This document shows positions 24,514 to 36,877 of a stretch of 64,000 bases of DNA, one piece after another. Within the stretch, counting starts at the first letter, position 1. Each line of letters opens with the position of its first letter. The translations under genes and the position numbers were made by a program. This DNA comes from Conus ventricosus (lineage: Eukaryota; Mollusca; Gastropoda; Neogastropoda; Conidae), in contig CM031601.1 of the NCBI GenBank assembly GCA_018398815.1, positions 35,658,454 through 35,722,453 of the forward strand, read 5' to 3'. The notes under the pieces are model-generated. The model had not been told where the DNA came from. It saw only the letters and a program-made list of their open reading frames with translations, and searched no databases.

Positions 24514-26510
24514 CTGAATACACACACAGCTACATGTCGATCTGAATACACACACAAACGACATGTAGATCTTAATACACACACAATGACATGTTGATCT
24601 GAATACACACACAACGACATGTTGATCTGAATACACACACAACGACATGTTGATCTGAATACACACACAGCGACATGTTGATCTGAATACACACACGGCG
24701 ACATGTTGATCTGAATACACACACGGCGACATGTGTGTGTACACACACAGCGACATGTTGATCTGAATACACACACAGCGACATGTTGATCTGAATACAC
24801 ACACAGCGACATGTTGATCTGAATATACACACAGCGACATGTTGATCTGAATATACACACAGCGACATGTTGATCTGAGTACACACACAGCGACATGCTG
24901 ATCTGAGTACACACACGGCGACATGTTGATCTGAATATACACACAGCGACATGTTGATCTGAATACACACACGGCGACATGTTGATCTGAATACACACAC
25001 GGCGACATGTTGATCTGAGTACACACACAGCAACATGTTGATCTGAGTACATACCCAGCGACATGTTGATCTGAATACACACACAGCGACATGTTGATCT
25101 GAATACACACACAGCGACATGTTGATCTAAGTACACACACAGCGACATGTTGATCTGAGCAGACACAGTGCGACATGTTGATCTGAATACACACAGTGTC
25201 ATGTTGATCTGAGTACACACACAGTGACATGTTGATCTGATTACACACAGCGACATGTTGATCTGAGTAATACACAGCGACATGTTGACCTGAGCACATA
25301 CAGGGACATGTTGATCTGAGCACACACACAGCGATATGTTGATCTGAGCACATACAGGGACATGTTGATCTGAGCACACACACTGTGACATACTGGTCTG
25401 AGCACACACACAGTGACATGTTGATCTGTGCACACACACAGGGACATGTTGATCTGAGCACACACACAGCGACATGTTGATCTGAGTACACACACAGTGA
25501 CATGTTGATCTGAGCACACACAGCGACATGTTGATCTGAGCACACACAGCGACATGTTGATCTGAGTACACACACAGTGACATGTTCATCTGAGCACACA
25601 CACAGTGACATGTTGATCTCAGCACACACAGCGAATGTTGATCTGAGTACACACACAGTGACATGTTGATCTGAGTACACACACAGCGACATGTTGATCT
25701 GAGCAGACACAGTGCGACATGTTGATCTCAGCACACACACAGGGACATGTTGATCTGAGCACACACACAGGGACATGTTGATCTCAGCACACACACACAG
25801 GGACATGTTGATCTCAGCACATACACACACAGGGAGATGTTGATCTGAGCAGACACACGGACATGTTGATCTGAGCACACACACAGCGACATGCTGATCT
25901 GAGCACATACAGGGACATGTTGATTTGAGCACACACACTGTCAGATGTTGATCTGAGCACACACACTGTCACATAATGGTCTGAGCACACACACAGTGAC
26001 ATGTTGATCTGAGCACACACACAGTGACATGTTGATCTGAGCACACACACAGTGACATTTGATCTGAGCACACACACTGTGACATAACGGTCTGAGCACA
26101 CACACAGTGACATGTTGATCTGAGCACATACAGGGACATGTTGATCTGAGCACACACACAGCGATATGTTGATCTGAGCACATACAGGGACATGCTGATC
26201 TGAGCACACACACTGTGACATACTGGTCTGAGCACACACACACAGTGACATATTGATCTGTGCACACACACAGGGACATGTTGATCTGAGCACACACACA
26301 GGGACATGTTGATCTGAGCACACACACAGGGACATGTTGATCTGAGCACACACAGCAACATGTTGATCTGAGCACACACACTGTGACATACTGGTCTGAG
26401 CACACACACAGGGACATGTTGATCTGAGCACACACAGCGATATGTTGATCTGAGTACACACACAGGGATATGTTGATCACAGCACATACACAGGGACATG
26501 TTGACGCAAA
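24514..26510. repeat. 28-base minisatellite in LRR-gene intron
   Basis: About 70 copies of a unit containing ACATGTTGATCTGAATACAC followed by ACACAGCG. Units near 24.5-25.1 kb have GAAT; those beyond about 25.2 kb mostly have GAGC or GAGT, so the array has at least two variant domains. It starts exactly at the splice acceptor. Minus frames of 562, 450 and 215 codons are repeat translations. Confidence 0.96.
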
Positions 26511-26920
26511 CCTGGCACGCAAACAATCTCCACCACCACCACCATACATAAAAACAGCACCCTTGAGGGGGACTCAATGCCCACACTCTCAAGCCATTCA
26601 CCACAACTGAAAAACTACATTCCCTCTTGGATATAATTTTAAGTTGTGTATTTTTTCCCGCTTGTTATTTTCGTTGTTAATCTTTGAGTCCTCTCTTCCT
26701 CAAGCCCCCACTTCCTCCCTGCTATTCGTCAGTCTGGAATCCACAGCTTTGCCATCGTACACACGTGCAGATACTGGCCAAACAAACACCCCTGTGGAGC
26801 CGTTTTTAAATATGTTTTTTACCTATGTACAAGAGTCGGTTCAGATTCTCTCATAGTGATAATGCACGGCATCAGATCTGTCAAGGCTGCCACCACCAAG
26901 GAGGTTCTAGTTTAACCCGT
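26511..26920. other. intron sequence, no exon recognised
   Basis: Unique sequence with a short CACCACCAC run. The 70-codon plus frame at 26644-26856 has no recognisable domain. Confidence 0.5.
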
Positions 26921-26924
26921 GTCA

Positions 26925-27045
26925 ACTGGTTGTCACTCCGTCTGTTTGCAAGACTTCACACATAACTACACATGCTACCGTGTCAGCTGGTTGTCACTCC
27001 GTATGTTTGCAAGACTTCACACATAACTACACATGCTGTTTTGTT
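26925..27045. repeat. two tandem copies of a ~58-base unit
   Basis: TGTCACTCCGTCTGTTTGCA then AGACTTCACACATAACTACA occurs twice, about 58 bases apart. Confidence 0.9.
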
Positions 27046-27149
27046 TCTTCTCCTTTTTTTTCAAACTAAACTGGTGAGGAGCGGGGGAGGGGGAGGTATG
27101 TAGCCCAAGGATGAACACATCTAATGGCGGATCCAAAATCCATTCAACA

Positions 27150-27760
<611 letters not shown>

Positions 27761-28110
27761 TTCTCCTGACTTGTCTTGCAGTGGGCGCCGGTTTAGCCGT
27801 GTACATTTAGTCTCGAGTTGTTGGTTTTTTTCTTTCTGAAATAACGGGAAATAATAAAAACTGAATTTCAAAAATGATAAAAGATACACAATTATTTTAA
27901 AACAAATACAAACACACACAGGCATAAACGCAAATGAGAAATCAACAAGAGGACAACGATTTTATTTATTTATTTGTTCGTTTATCTATTCATTATCTAT
28001 CTATCTGTCTATATATTTGTTTATTTTCTTAACCATTTATTCACCAATTCATTCATTGGGGCAAGGGGTTTTCTGTTGTGGTATTGAAGGCTTTGGGAAA
28101 AATCAAACTG

Positions 28111-28141
<31 letters not shown>

Positions 28142-28229
28142 CACAGCGAGAGAGAGAGAGAGAGAGAGAGAGTCGAGACAAAAACCCTGCTCTGCAGGCT
28201 AGGTCTACGTGCAGGATACAGGTATTTAC
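27761..28229. other. intron sequence with small microsatellites
   Basis: TTTATTTA and CTAT runs near 27960-28020, CA repeats at 28117-28141 and GA repeats at 28147-28172. No exon recognised. Confidence 0.6.
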
Positions 28230-28315
28230 AGCTAAGGCAGCGGCGATGGCGGAGGCTCCTTGTCGACGTAAATGGTTCCAGCTGAGGTCCAGCACTTCCA
28301 GATTGTCGTTCCATC
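28230..28315 (-). CDS. leucine-rich-repeat exon (LRRC74A/B-like), first exon in window
   Basis: An 86-base exon on the minus strand, two bases plus 28 codons. The acceptor is TTCCCAG before GATGG and the donor GCT/GTAAAT. It encodes NDNLEVLDLSWNHLRRQG and ends AIAAALA, one full 28-residue ribonuclease-inhibitor-type repeat. Ending at this donor lets the next exon (24319-24513) continue the repeat in register; reading further to a second possible donor would break the 28-residue spacing. The exon enters in phase 1, so earlier exons must exist, but none was recognised between here and the window end. They may lie beyond the satellite and Polinton, or outside the window. Confidence 0.72.
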
Positions 28316-28575
28316 CTGGGAACCATTTCATGGGTAAGACAGGGCTCGCTATGGTTATGCTTGTAAGGACACGATTATGCTTGAATAATTGCACCTTCTC
28401 CCTTCCTCTTGTCCCTAGCCCCCACCCCTCCCCCACCCTCCTCAGCATCCAAAGAAGGGGAAAAAATCGATGGGAGAGATTTGCCAGCGATGGCTTCCCT
28501 TTCATGTGCTTGTCTTAGTCTTGCCGCGTGCCAATGTTTGTGCGCGATTGACTTGACAATAAAGAGTGCGTGCGT
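28316..28575. other. intron sequence, no exon recognised
   Basis: Unique sequence. Open frames of 60-150 codons overlap the exon and neighbouring repeats without domains. Confidence 0.5.
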
Positions 28576-29140
28576 GCATGTGTGTGTTAAAACTTGAAAC
28601 TTGAAACTTTTTTATTGTCACTAAACACCATTAAAGGATTTATGGACACAAGATGGCGATGATTGAACAACTCATCGTCCAAAGAAATATTAATTTGTTC
28701 TTTTTACATAAAAAGTCATTATGTAAAGCAGTCATATACATATTTCGCATTTTCAACCTGAAGGTCATCATTAGACATCAAAGTACTTATTTTCAATGAG
28801 GTAGCGTCGTATATATCAATCTTGTTTATGATACGTTTTTAAACGTATTCCTGATTTTATCGTAACATTTACGAGAGTCTAAAAAATGTACCTCGTCTTC
28901 TATTATATTGCAAGTTGTACATTTCCTGTCTTCACGCTTAATATGAGAATATCTATCTCTTTCTATTGCGAGGTCATGTGCCTAATTCTTAATTTACAAA
29001 GTTCTTTCCTGTAATGTTTATTTGTGCATTTGATGAGGTACGGTTCAAGCCTATATTTATTACTGATGTCATTATGAAATTTCAACCTTGATGCTCTTTC
29101 TTTTTCTTTTTCCTAAAAGTGATATATTCACTTTGTAACT
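28576..29140 (-). mobile_element. 3' end of a non-LTR retrotransposon (LINE)
   Basis: On the minus strand, near 28860-28950, it reads DRKCTTCNIIEDEVHFLDS, which fits the C-terminal CxxC...H...C zinc-knuckle region following the reverse transcriptase of LINE ORF2 proteins. Upstream codons (AIERDRYSHIKRED) fit the same region but with a frameshift near 28980. The element ends in a short (CTTGAAA)-type tail near 28590-28610, as in LINEs with microsatellite 3' tails. The 5' part, including the reverse transcriptase, is absent. Confidence 0.65.
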
Positions 29141-29195
29141 TTCTCTCTATTGCATAATGCAATTTTTGAGGGTTAAGTGTACTTTTGTTATTCCA

Positions 29196-29199
<4 letters not shown>

Positions 29200-29256
<57 letters not shown>

Positions 29257-29289
29257 TGTGTTTACCCGTGTGCGAGTGTGTGCGTGTGC

Positions 29290-29353
<64 letters not shown>

Positions 29354-29475
29354 TGCGTGCGTGCGTGGGTGTGGGTGTGGTGTGTTGTGTGTGTGTGGTG
29401 TGTGTGTGTGTGTGTGTGTGCGTGTGTGTGTTTGTGTGTGTGGTGTGTGTGTGCGCGCGCGCGCGCGTGCGTTTA
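29200..29475. repeat. GT/GTGC microsatellite
   Basis: Long GT tracts with GTGC blocks and a final GCGC run. Confidence 0.97.
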
Positions 29476-29960
29476 TGTGTAAGTACGTGCGTGCAAGCGC
29501 GAGATTAACGGCAGACACATGACTAAACCATCGCATATCCAAAACAAACAAAAAAATCCCTTGAAACGTATTCCATCTACACAAATTAATGACGGTAATG
29601 TAAAATTATACCCCAACCAAAGTCTCATTCATTTTCTTTTTTCTTTTTTAATCTTCTAGCACCAAAGACAGAAACAGCTGCAACAGCACAGCAGCAGCAG
29701 CATACAAAGAAAAGCATAAAGAAAGGAACCAAAACAATCACATTAGCAGCAGCAACAGCACTATTTTGGCAGGGGCTTTTATCAACAATATGAGAATAAG
29801 CACCAACCATTACTGTCATAACAAGCACCTGATCACCGGCCTTTTGCCACAGTAACCTCATCGCACCCCAGACTTTGTAATAAACCCCCTCTCTACTCTT
29901 TAATACCCACGTACAATATCTTTCCACCAACTAGAAGTCACACTGATCCCAAACCACCTC
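29476..29960. other. no gene recognised
   Basis: Unique sequence with CAGCAGCAG runs near 29680-29700. The 101-codon minus frame at 29625-29930 has no recognised domain. Confidence 0.45.
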
Positions 29961-29964
29961 TGAT

Positions 29965-32545
29965 TAAACAAGACAGATGTCTTACCGACAGCATGCCCCC
30001 TCCCCCTCTCCCCACAAGACAGATGCACCCCCTCTCCCCACAAGACAGATGTCTTACCGACAGCACCCCCCCCCCTCCCACAAGACAGATGTCTTACCGA
30101 CAGCACCCTCCCCCCTCTCCCCACAAGACAGAAGTCTTACCGACAGCATGCCCCCCCCCCCCCCCCCCCCCAAGAGACGATGTCTTACCGACAGCACCCC
30201 CCCCTCTCCCCACAAGACAGATGCACCCCCCCCTCCCCACAAGACAGATGTCCCTTAAACCGGGTACAACCCCCCCCCCCCCTTCTCTCCCCACAAGACA
30301 GATGTCTTACCGACAGCACCCACCCCCCCTCTCCCCACAAACAGATGCACCCCCCTCTCCCCACAAGACATGTCTAACCGATAGCAACCCCCCCCCCCCC
30401 CGCTTCCCCCCCACAAGACAGATGTCTTACCGACAGCACCCCCCCCCCCACAAGACAGATGTCTTACCGATAGCACCCCCCCCCCCTCTCCCCACAAACA
30501 GATGTCTTACCGAAGCACCCCCCCCCCCCTCCCCACAAGACAGATGTCTTAACCCGATAGCACCCCCCCCCCCCCCCACAAGACAGAAGTTTTTAAACCG
30601 ATAGCACCCCCCCCCCCTCTCCCCACAAGACGGTTTGCACCCCTCTCCCCCACGGACAGACACCCCCTCTCCCCACAAGACAGATGTCCTACCGACAGCA
30701 CCCCCCCCCCCCTCCCCCACAAGAAGATGTCTTACCCACAGCACCCCCCCCCTCTCCCCACAAGACGATGTCTTACCGACAGCACCCCCCCCCCCCTCCC
30801 CACAAGACAGAGGGTCTTACCGACAGCACCCTCCCCCCTCTCCCCACAAGAAGATGTCCTACCGAACAGCACCACCCCCCCTCCCCCGCACAAGACAGAT
30901 GTTTTAAACCGACAGCACCCCCCCCCCCCCCCCCCCCTCCCCAAGAGACAGATGTCTTACCGATAGCCCCCCCCCTCTCCCTCACAAGACAGATGTCTTA
31001 CCGACAGCACCCCCCCTCCCCACAAGACAGATGTCTTACCGATAGCACCCCCCCTCTCCCCACAAGACAGATGTCTTAACCGACAGCACCCCCCCCCCCC
31101 TCCCCAAAAGACAAAATTCTTACCGACAGCACCCCCCCCCCTCCCCACAAGCCCAGATGTCTTACCGATAGCACCCACCCCCCTCTCCCCACAAACAGAT
31201 GTCTTACCGACAGCACCCCCCCCACCCCCCCTCCCCACAAGAAGATGTCTTACCCACAGCACTCCCCCCTCTCCCCACAAGACGATGCCCCCTCTCCCCA
31301 CGAGACAGATGCACCCCCCTCTCCCCACAAGACAATGTCTTACCGACAGCACCCCCCCCCCCCACAAGACAGATTCTTACCGACAGCACCCCCCTCCTCC
31401 CCCACAAGACAGATGTCTTACCGACAGCACCCCCCTCCCCACAAGACAATGTCTTACCGATAGCACCCCTCCCCCTCTCCCCAAAAGACAGATGTCTTAC
31501 CGATAGCACCCCCCCCCCCCCCCTCCCCACAAGCAGATGTCTTACCGACAGCACCCCCCCCCCTCCCCACAAGACAGACGTTTTAAACCGATAGCAACCC
31601 CCCCTCCCACAAGACAGATGTCTTACCGACAGCACCCCCCCTCCCCACAAGACAGATGCCCTTACCGATAGCACCCCCCCCCCCCCTCCCCCACAAGACA
31701 GATGTCTTACCGATAGCACCCCCCCCTCTCCCCACAAGACAGAGGTCTTACCGATAGCACCCACCACCCCTCTCCCCACAAGACAATTCTTACCGATAGC
31801 ACCCCCCCCCAAGACAGAAGTCTTACCGATAGCACCCCCACCCTCTCCCCACAAACACATGTCTTACGATAGCAACCCCCCCTCCCCCCACAACACGATT
31901 CTTACCGACAGCACCCCCTCTCCCCACAAGACAGATGTCTTACCGACAGCACCCCCCCCCCCCCCACAAGAAGATGTCTTACCCACAGCACCCCCCCCTC
32001 TCCCCACAAAGACGGATGCACCCCTCTCCCCACGAGACAGATGCACCCCCCTCTCCCCACAAGACAGATGTCTTACTGACAGCACCCCCCCCCCCCCTCT
32101 CCCCACAAGAAATGTCTTACCCACAGCACTCCCCCCTTTTCCCCACAAGACAGATGTCTTACCGACAACACCCCCCCTCTCCCCCAAGAAGATGTCTTAC
32201 CCACAGCACCCCCTCCCCCTCTCCCCAAAGGGGAGACAGATGCACCCCTCTCCCCCACAAGACAGATGCACCCCCTCTCCCGACAAGACAGATGCACCCC
32301 CCTCTCCCCACAAGACAGATGCACTCCCTCTCCCCACAAGACAGATGCAACCCCTCTCCCCACAAACAGATGCACCCCCCTCTCCCCACAAACAGAGGCA
32401 CCCCCTCTCCCCAAAAGACCGATGTCTTACCAATTAGTACCCTCCTCTCCCCACAAGACAGATTCTTACCAACAGCACCCCCTCCCTCCTCTCCCCACAA
32501 GACAGATGTCTTCCCAATAGCACCCCCACCCCCCTCTTTCCTCTT
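29965..32545. repeat. satellite variant A, about 38-41-base unit, C-rich
   Basis: About 60 copies of ACAAGACAGATGTCTTACCG followed by ACAGCAC and a variable C run ending CTCTCCCC. The C run accounts for most length variation. Between 32220 and 32400 a short form lacking the TCTTACCG block dominates. Open frames up to 218 codons are repeat translations. Confidence 0.95.
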
Positions 32546-34717
32546 GCAGAAGCATTACAGCTAGCACCCCCCACCCCTCCTTTTTCCCACTACACATGCT
32601 TATCGTTAGCAAACCCCTCTCTTTCCATTTACACATGTCTATCGATAGAAAACCCCCTCTCTTTCCACTACACAGGTGTCTTATCGATAGCAAACCCCTC
32701 TCTTTCCACTACACATGTCTTACGATAGCAAACCCCTCTCTTTCCCTACACAGTGTCTTATCGATAGCAAACCCTCTCTTTCCACTACACATGTCTATCG
32801 ATAGCAAACCCTCTCTTTCCACTACACATGTCTTATCGATAGCAAACCCCCTCTTTTCCACTACACAGTCTTATCGATAGCAAACCCCTCTCTTTCCACT
32901 ACACATGTCCTTATCGATAGCAAACCCCCTCTTTCCACCAACACATTTTTCTTATCGATAGAAAACCCCTCTCTTTCCACTACACATTCTTATCGATAGC
33001 AAACCCCTCTCTTTCCACTACACAGGTGTCTTATCGATAGCAAACCCCTCTCTTTCCACTACACATGTCTTATCGATAGCAAACCCCTCTCTTTCCACTA
33101 CACAGGTGTCTTATCGATAGCAAACCCCTCACTTTCCACTACACATGTCTTATCGATAGCAAACCCCTCTCTTTCCACTACACATGTCTTATCGATAGCA
33201 AACCCCTCTTTTTCCACTACACATGTCTTATCGATAGAAAAACCCCTCTCTTTCCACTACACATGTCTTATCGATAGCAAACCCCTCTCTTTCCACTACA
33301 CAGGTGTCTTATCGATAGAAAACCCCCTCTCTTTCCACTACACATGTCTTATCGATAGCAAACCCCTCTTTCCACTACCCCAGGTCTTATCGATAGCAAA
33401 CCCCTCTCTTTCCACTACACATGTCTTATCGATAGCAAACCCCTCTCTTTCCACCACACATGTCTTATCGATAGCAAACCCCTCTCTTTCCACTACCATG
33501 TCTTATCGATAGCAAACCCCTCTCTTTCCACTACACATGTCTATCGATAGCAAACCCCTCTCTTTCCACTACACATGTCTTATCGTAGCAAACCCCTCTC
33601 TTTCCACTACACAGTGTTTTATCGATAGCAAACCCCTCTCTTCCACTACACATGTCTTATCGATAGCAAACCCCTCTCTTTCCACTACACATGTCTTATC
33701 AAATAGCAAACCCCTCTTTCCACTACACATGTCTTATCGATAGCAAACCCCTCTCTTTCCACTACACATGTCTTGTCGATAGCAAACCCCTCTCTTTCCA
33801 CTACACAGGTGTCTTATCGATAGCAAACCCCTCTCTTTCCACACACATGTCTTATCGATAGCAAACCCCTCTCTTTCCACTACACATGTCTTGTCGATAG
33901 CAAACCCCTCTCTTTCCACTACACGGGTGTCTTATCGATAGCAACCCCTCTCTTTCCACTACACATGTCTTATCGATAGCAAACCCCTCTCTTCCACTAC
34001 ACATGTCTTAATCGATAGCAAACCCTCTCTTCCACTACACATGTCTTATCGATAGAAAAACCCCTCTCTTCCACTACCATGTCTTATCGATAGCAAACCC
34101 CTCCTCTTTCCACTACACATGTCTTATCGATTAGCAAACCCCTCTCTTTCCACTACACATGTCTTATCGATAGCAAACCCCTCCTTTTTCCACTACACAT
34201 GTCTTATCGATAGCAAACCCCTCTCTTTCCACTACACGGGTGTCTTATCGATACAAACCCCTCTCTTTCCAACTACACAGGTGTCTTATCGATAGCAAAC
34301 CCCTCTATTTCCACTACACATGTCTTACCGATAGCAAACCCCCTCTTTCCACTAGACAGGTGTCTTATCGATAGCAAACCCTCTCTTTCCACTACACATG
34401 TCTTACCGTAGCAAACCCCTCAAATTTCCACTACACGGGTGCCCTTATCGATAGCAAACCTCTCTCTTTCCACTGCACATGTCTTATCGATAGCAAACCC
34501 CTCTCTTTCCACTACACATGTCTTATCGATAGCAAACCCCTCCTTTCCACTACACATGTCTTATCGATAGCAACCCCCCCCTTTTCCACTACACATGTTT
34601 TTATTCGATAGCAAACCCCTCTCTTTCCACTACACATGTCTTATCGATAGAAAAACCCCTCTCTTTCCACTACACATGTCTTATCGATAGCAAACCCCTC
34701 TCTTTCCACTACACATG
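32546..34717. repeat. satellite variant B, 39-base unit
   Basis: About 55 copies of CTTATCGATAGCAAACCCC followed by TCTCTTTCCACTACACATGT. It lines up base for base with variant A (TTACCGACAGCA versus TTATCGATAGCA), so both descend from one repeat. The array is cut at 34717 by the Polinton and resumes at 61546 in the same orientation. Confidence 0.96.
34713..34717. repeat. target site duplication, left copy
   Basis: ACATG immediately precedes the element. The same five bases follow its other end at 61541-61545. They belong to the satellite unit (CACATGT). Polintons usually duplicate six bases; the sixth cannot be confirmed here. Confidence 0.65.
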
Positions 34718-34909
34718 AGAGAACTATAAAATACCAAAACCTAACTCACTTTCGTCCTCAAACCAGTTTTCGGACGAAGTGACCTAGGATTGGTATTTTA
34801 TAGTTCTCTGCCCAAGTAAGACTTCAATAAAAAAAAAAATAAGGTTTTTTTACAAACAACATACTGTGTAGATTATCCGTTTTCAATCCCTAATTTACTA
34901 AACTTTCAG
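34718..34909. repeat. left TIR with terminal palindrome
   Basis: The outer 92 bases (34718-34809) form an imperfect palindrome: arms AGAGAACTATAAAATACCAA and its exact complement at the far side, inner arms TCACTTTCGTCC and GGACGAAGTGA, and a 14-base loop. The next 100 bases (GTAAGACTTCAATAA...CCGTTTTCAA...) match the complement of 61351-61450. Confidence 0.93.
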
Positions 34910-36455
34910 CGAGTAACGAAGGGAAAGCAGCAGTGGCTGAACACACCCCATAGAGTGACGTAGGGGAAAAGCAGCAGTCGCGAATACACCCCATACACAA
35001 ACGGTGGAGCAGGTAAGCCTTTAATTGCTAATTTTCGACTGCTTAAGGGCTCCGCACTATCAAATACTGCAGAGACCCGTCATTAGGTCGACACCGATTA
35101 CTTAATTTGCGGTATTGGGCCTTATGACTTGGCAATGTGTAATACCATTTTGGGGCCGGACATGACGATCTTGAATCAGCGCCCTCCAACCAACGCCCCC
35201 TCAGTTTAGCCATGACTTCCCAATGCAAACGGTCGTGTTTTGTTCACAAGGAACAAGTTCTTGCTTAGGTGATTGTGTTTTACTACAACTGTATGGCGGA
35301 GTATTTAAACAAAGAAAATCAGGCGGAAACCCATTGCTTTAACTCCTAAGCCAAAGAGAAGTATTGCTTTTTGGAAGGTGAGGAGAAAGAAAAAACGAGA
35401 ACTTACTATTGATGAAACTACACAAGCCCCCTTTAAAGCTTGTTAATTTAAGACAGAGATTTAGCCGATATATTTGAAAGAGATGTTTTAACTTTTAAAA
35501 GCTTTTAACTTTGAAGAAATGATTCTATTTAAAAAGCCCCAAATGTTCAGTGACAGGTGTACTACCTAGTAGTTTAGAAAACTTCCTCACCTTGTGGTGT
35601 TCGTGACCCCAACGGCAAAGCAGACGACATGGAACACGACTCGGGCTGGGCCCCCGACAGGGCTGTGTTGTTACTGGCTAATTATAGTGGGTGTAAACAC
35701 TGTTTGCTAATTACTAAGTAGTCCAAAACCCACATGCTGTTAGGTCGTATCAGCTGGCGGATACCTTTGACCGCTCCTACAGGAGCGCCGGGTTGGCAGA
35801 GTACCAAGTTCTCTCTCCCTGTGGCCTCAACAGTCGAACGGTATTTAAAAATAGTTCTTACTTCACCCAGCGCTCCAACCATGGTCGGTTCAAAGGTCAT
35901 GATAGCGAGCTTTCTAGGTCGATCAGCGAAGCTGCCTGATTGGCCAGTATTGCTTGGTGCTTTCTAAACCGGATCCCAAAGCTGGCAGGAAGCCAGGTCA
36001 GTGGTAGTAAAACTGCCTGTACTTTCTAAAGTGCGGACACTAAAGGGGGGTAACTCCTGCACACCCCCACCCCATGCACGCACGTCCCCACCCCCCCACC
36101 CCCACGTACGCACACCCCCCGCTCCACCCCACCCCCCCCCACCCCCCCCCCCACGCAGCACACACTCAAGTCACTTCTAAGTTCTTAACTCAAGTCACCC
36201 CAAGTCACTTCTAAGTTCTTACTCAAGTTGTCCTCAAGTTGTCCTCAAGTCATCCTCAAGTTCTTACTCAAGTTACTTCTAAGTTCTTACTCAAGTTACC
36301 CCAAGTTCTTAATTAAGTCACTTTTAAGTTCTTACTCAAGTCATCCCAAGTAACTTCTAAGTTCTTACTCAAGTCAGCCTAAGATCATAACTAAGTCATC
36401 CTTTAAGTACAACCAAGTTCTTATTCAAGTTATCTTATAATTATCAAAAAAAATA
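34910..36455. other. non-coding left end of the Polinton
   Basis: No gene recognised. There are two nearby copies of GGGAAAGCAGCAGT...ACACCCCATA (about 34920 and 34963), a unique stretch, a C-rich microsatellite at 36058-36155 and the AAGT-rich repeat described separately. Short open frames at 35043-35228 (minus) and 35734-35967 (plus) show no domain. Confidence 0.55.
36165..36440. repeat. AAGT-rich short tandem repeat near the Polinton left end
   Basis: About 20 repeats of 10-12 bases, alternating AAGTTCTTACTC and AAGTCACTTCT or AAGTCATCCC. The AAGT core recurs roughly once per helical turn. It ends just before the first gene. Confidence 0.85.
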
Positions 36456-36459
36456 CAAT

Positions 36460-36702
36460 CTATGTTTTTGTCTTAAATAGTAGATGTCTAATATAGTACA
36501 CACACGCCTCAAAAAACGCGTCATCGTCGAGGATGTCTTGCTTAGCGTCTTTGACGCGAGATTGGTCAGCATAGATCTTAATGAAGTTCTTACATCCTAA
36601 GCAACCGCATTGATTACAATTCTGGTCTATGGAAATGTCTTTTATAGACTCCATGTCTTTATTTATTGACTCCATCATTTTAAACAAATAATAATCCGTC
36701 AT
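36460..36702 (-). CDS. small cysteine-containing Polinton protein, unrecognised
   Basis: An intact 80-residue frame. Residues about 28-37 read NQCGCLGCKN, a cysteine cluster that could bind a metal. The rest is acidic and probably helical (SRVKDAKQDILDDDAF). It is the gene closest to the left end and points towards it. I do not recognise the family. Confidence that it is a gene comes from length, AT-rich upstream sequence and position in a compact cluster. Confidence 0.5.
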   Translation of the reverse strand: MTDYYLFKMMESINKDMESIKDISIDQNCNQCGCLGCKNFIKIYADQSRVKDAKQDILDDDAFFEACVYYIRHLLFKTKT

Positions 36703-36877
36703 GATCTATTTTTATCAAAGAAACAAATTTATTTATAATAAATCAAAAACCAATCTAGTATGTTAGGATTGCAGTATTATATTTATTAAGTTCTTAAATA
36801 TTATTCCATCTTAAATGGATCAAAATCATCTTTTGTTGTTGGCGGTTCTGGCATACTTTTGTGTTCGGCTTCTGTAT

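Noticed and set aside
24274..25962. 562-codon minus-strand open frame with repeated Ser-Asp-Gln-His/Cys-Val peptide
   Set aside because: Translation of the 28-base minisatellite, which has few stops in any frame; only its last 65 codons are the LRR exon.
29993..32564. Pro/Thr-rich and Gly/Val-rich open frames of about 100-220 codons
   Set aside because: Translations of the satellite variant A in both directions.
32546..34717. CRISPR-like regular array (39-base period)
   Set aside because: There are no unique spacers; the whole unit repeats head to tail, as in a satellite, and the context is an animal genome.
35734..35967. 77-codon plus frame in the Polinton left end
   Set aside because: No recognised domain, no A-rich leader as at other genes of the element, and overlapping frames on the other strand.
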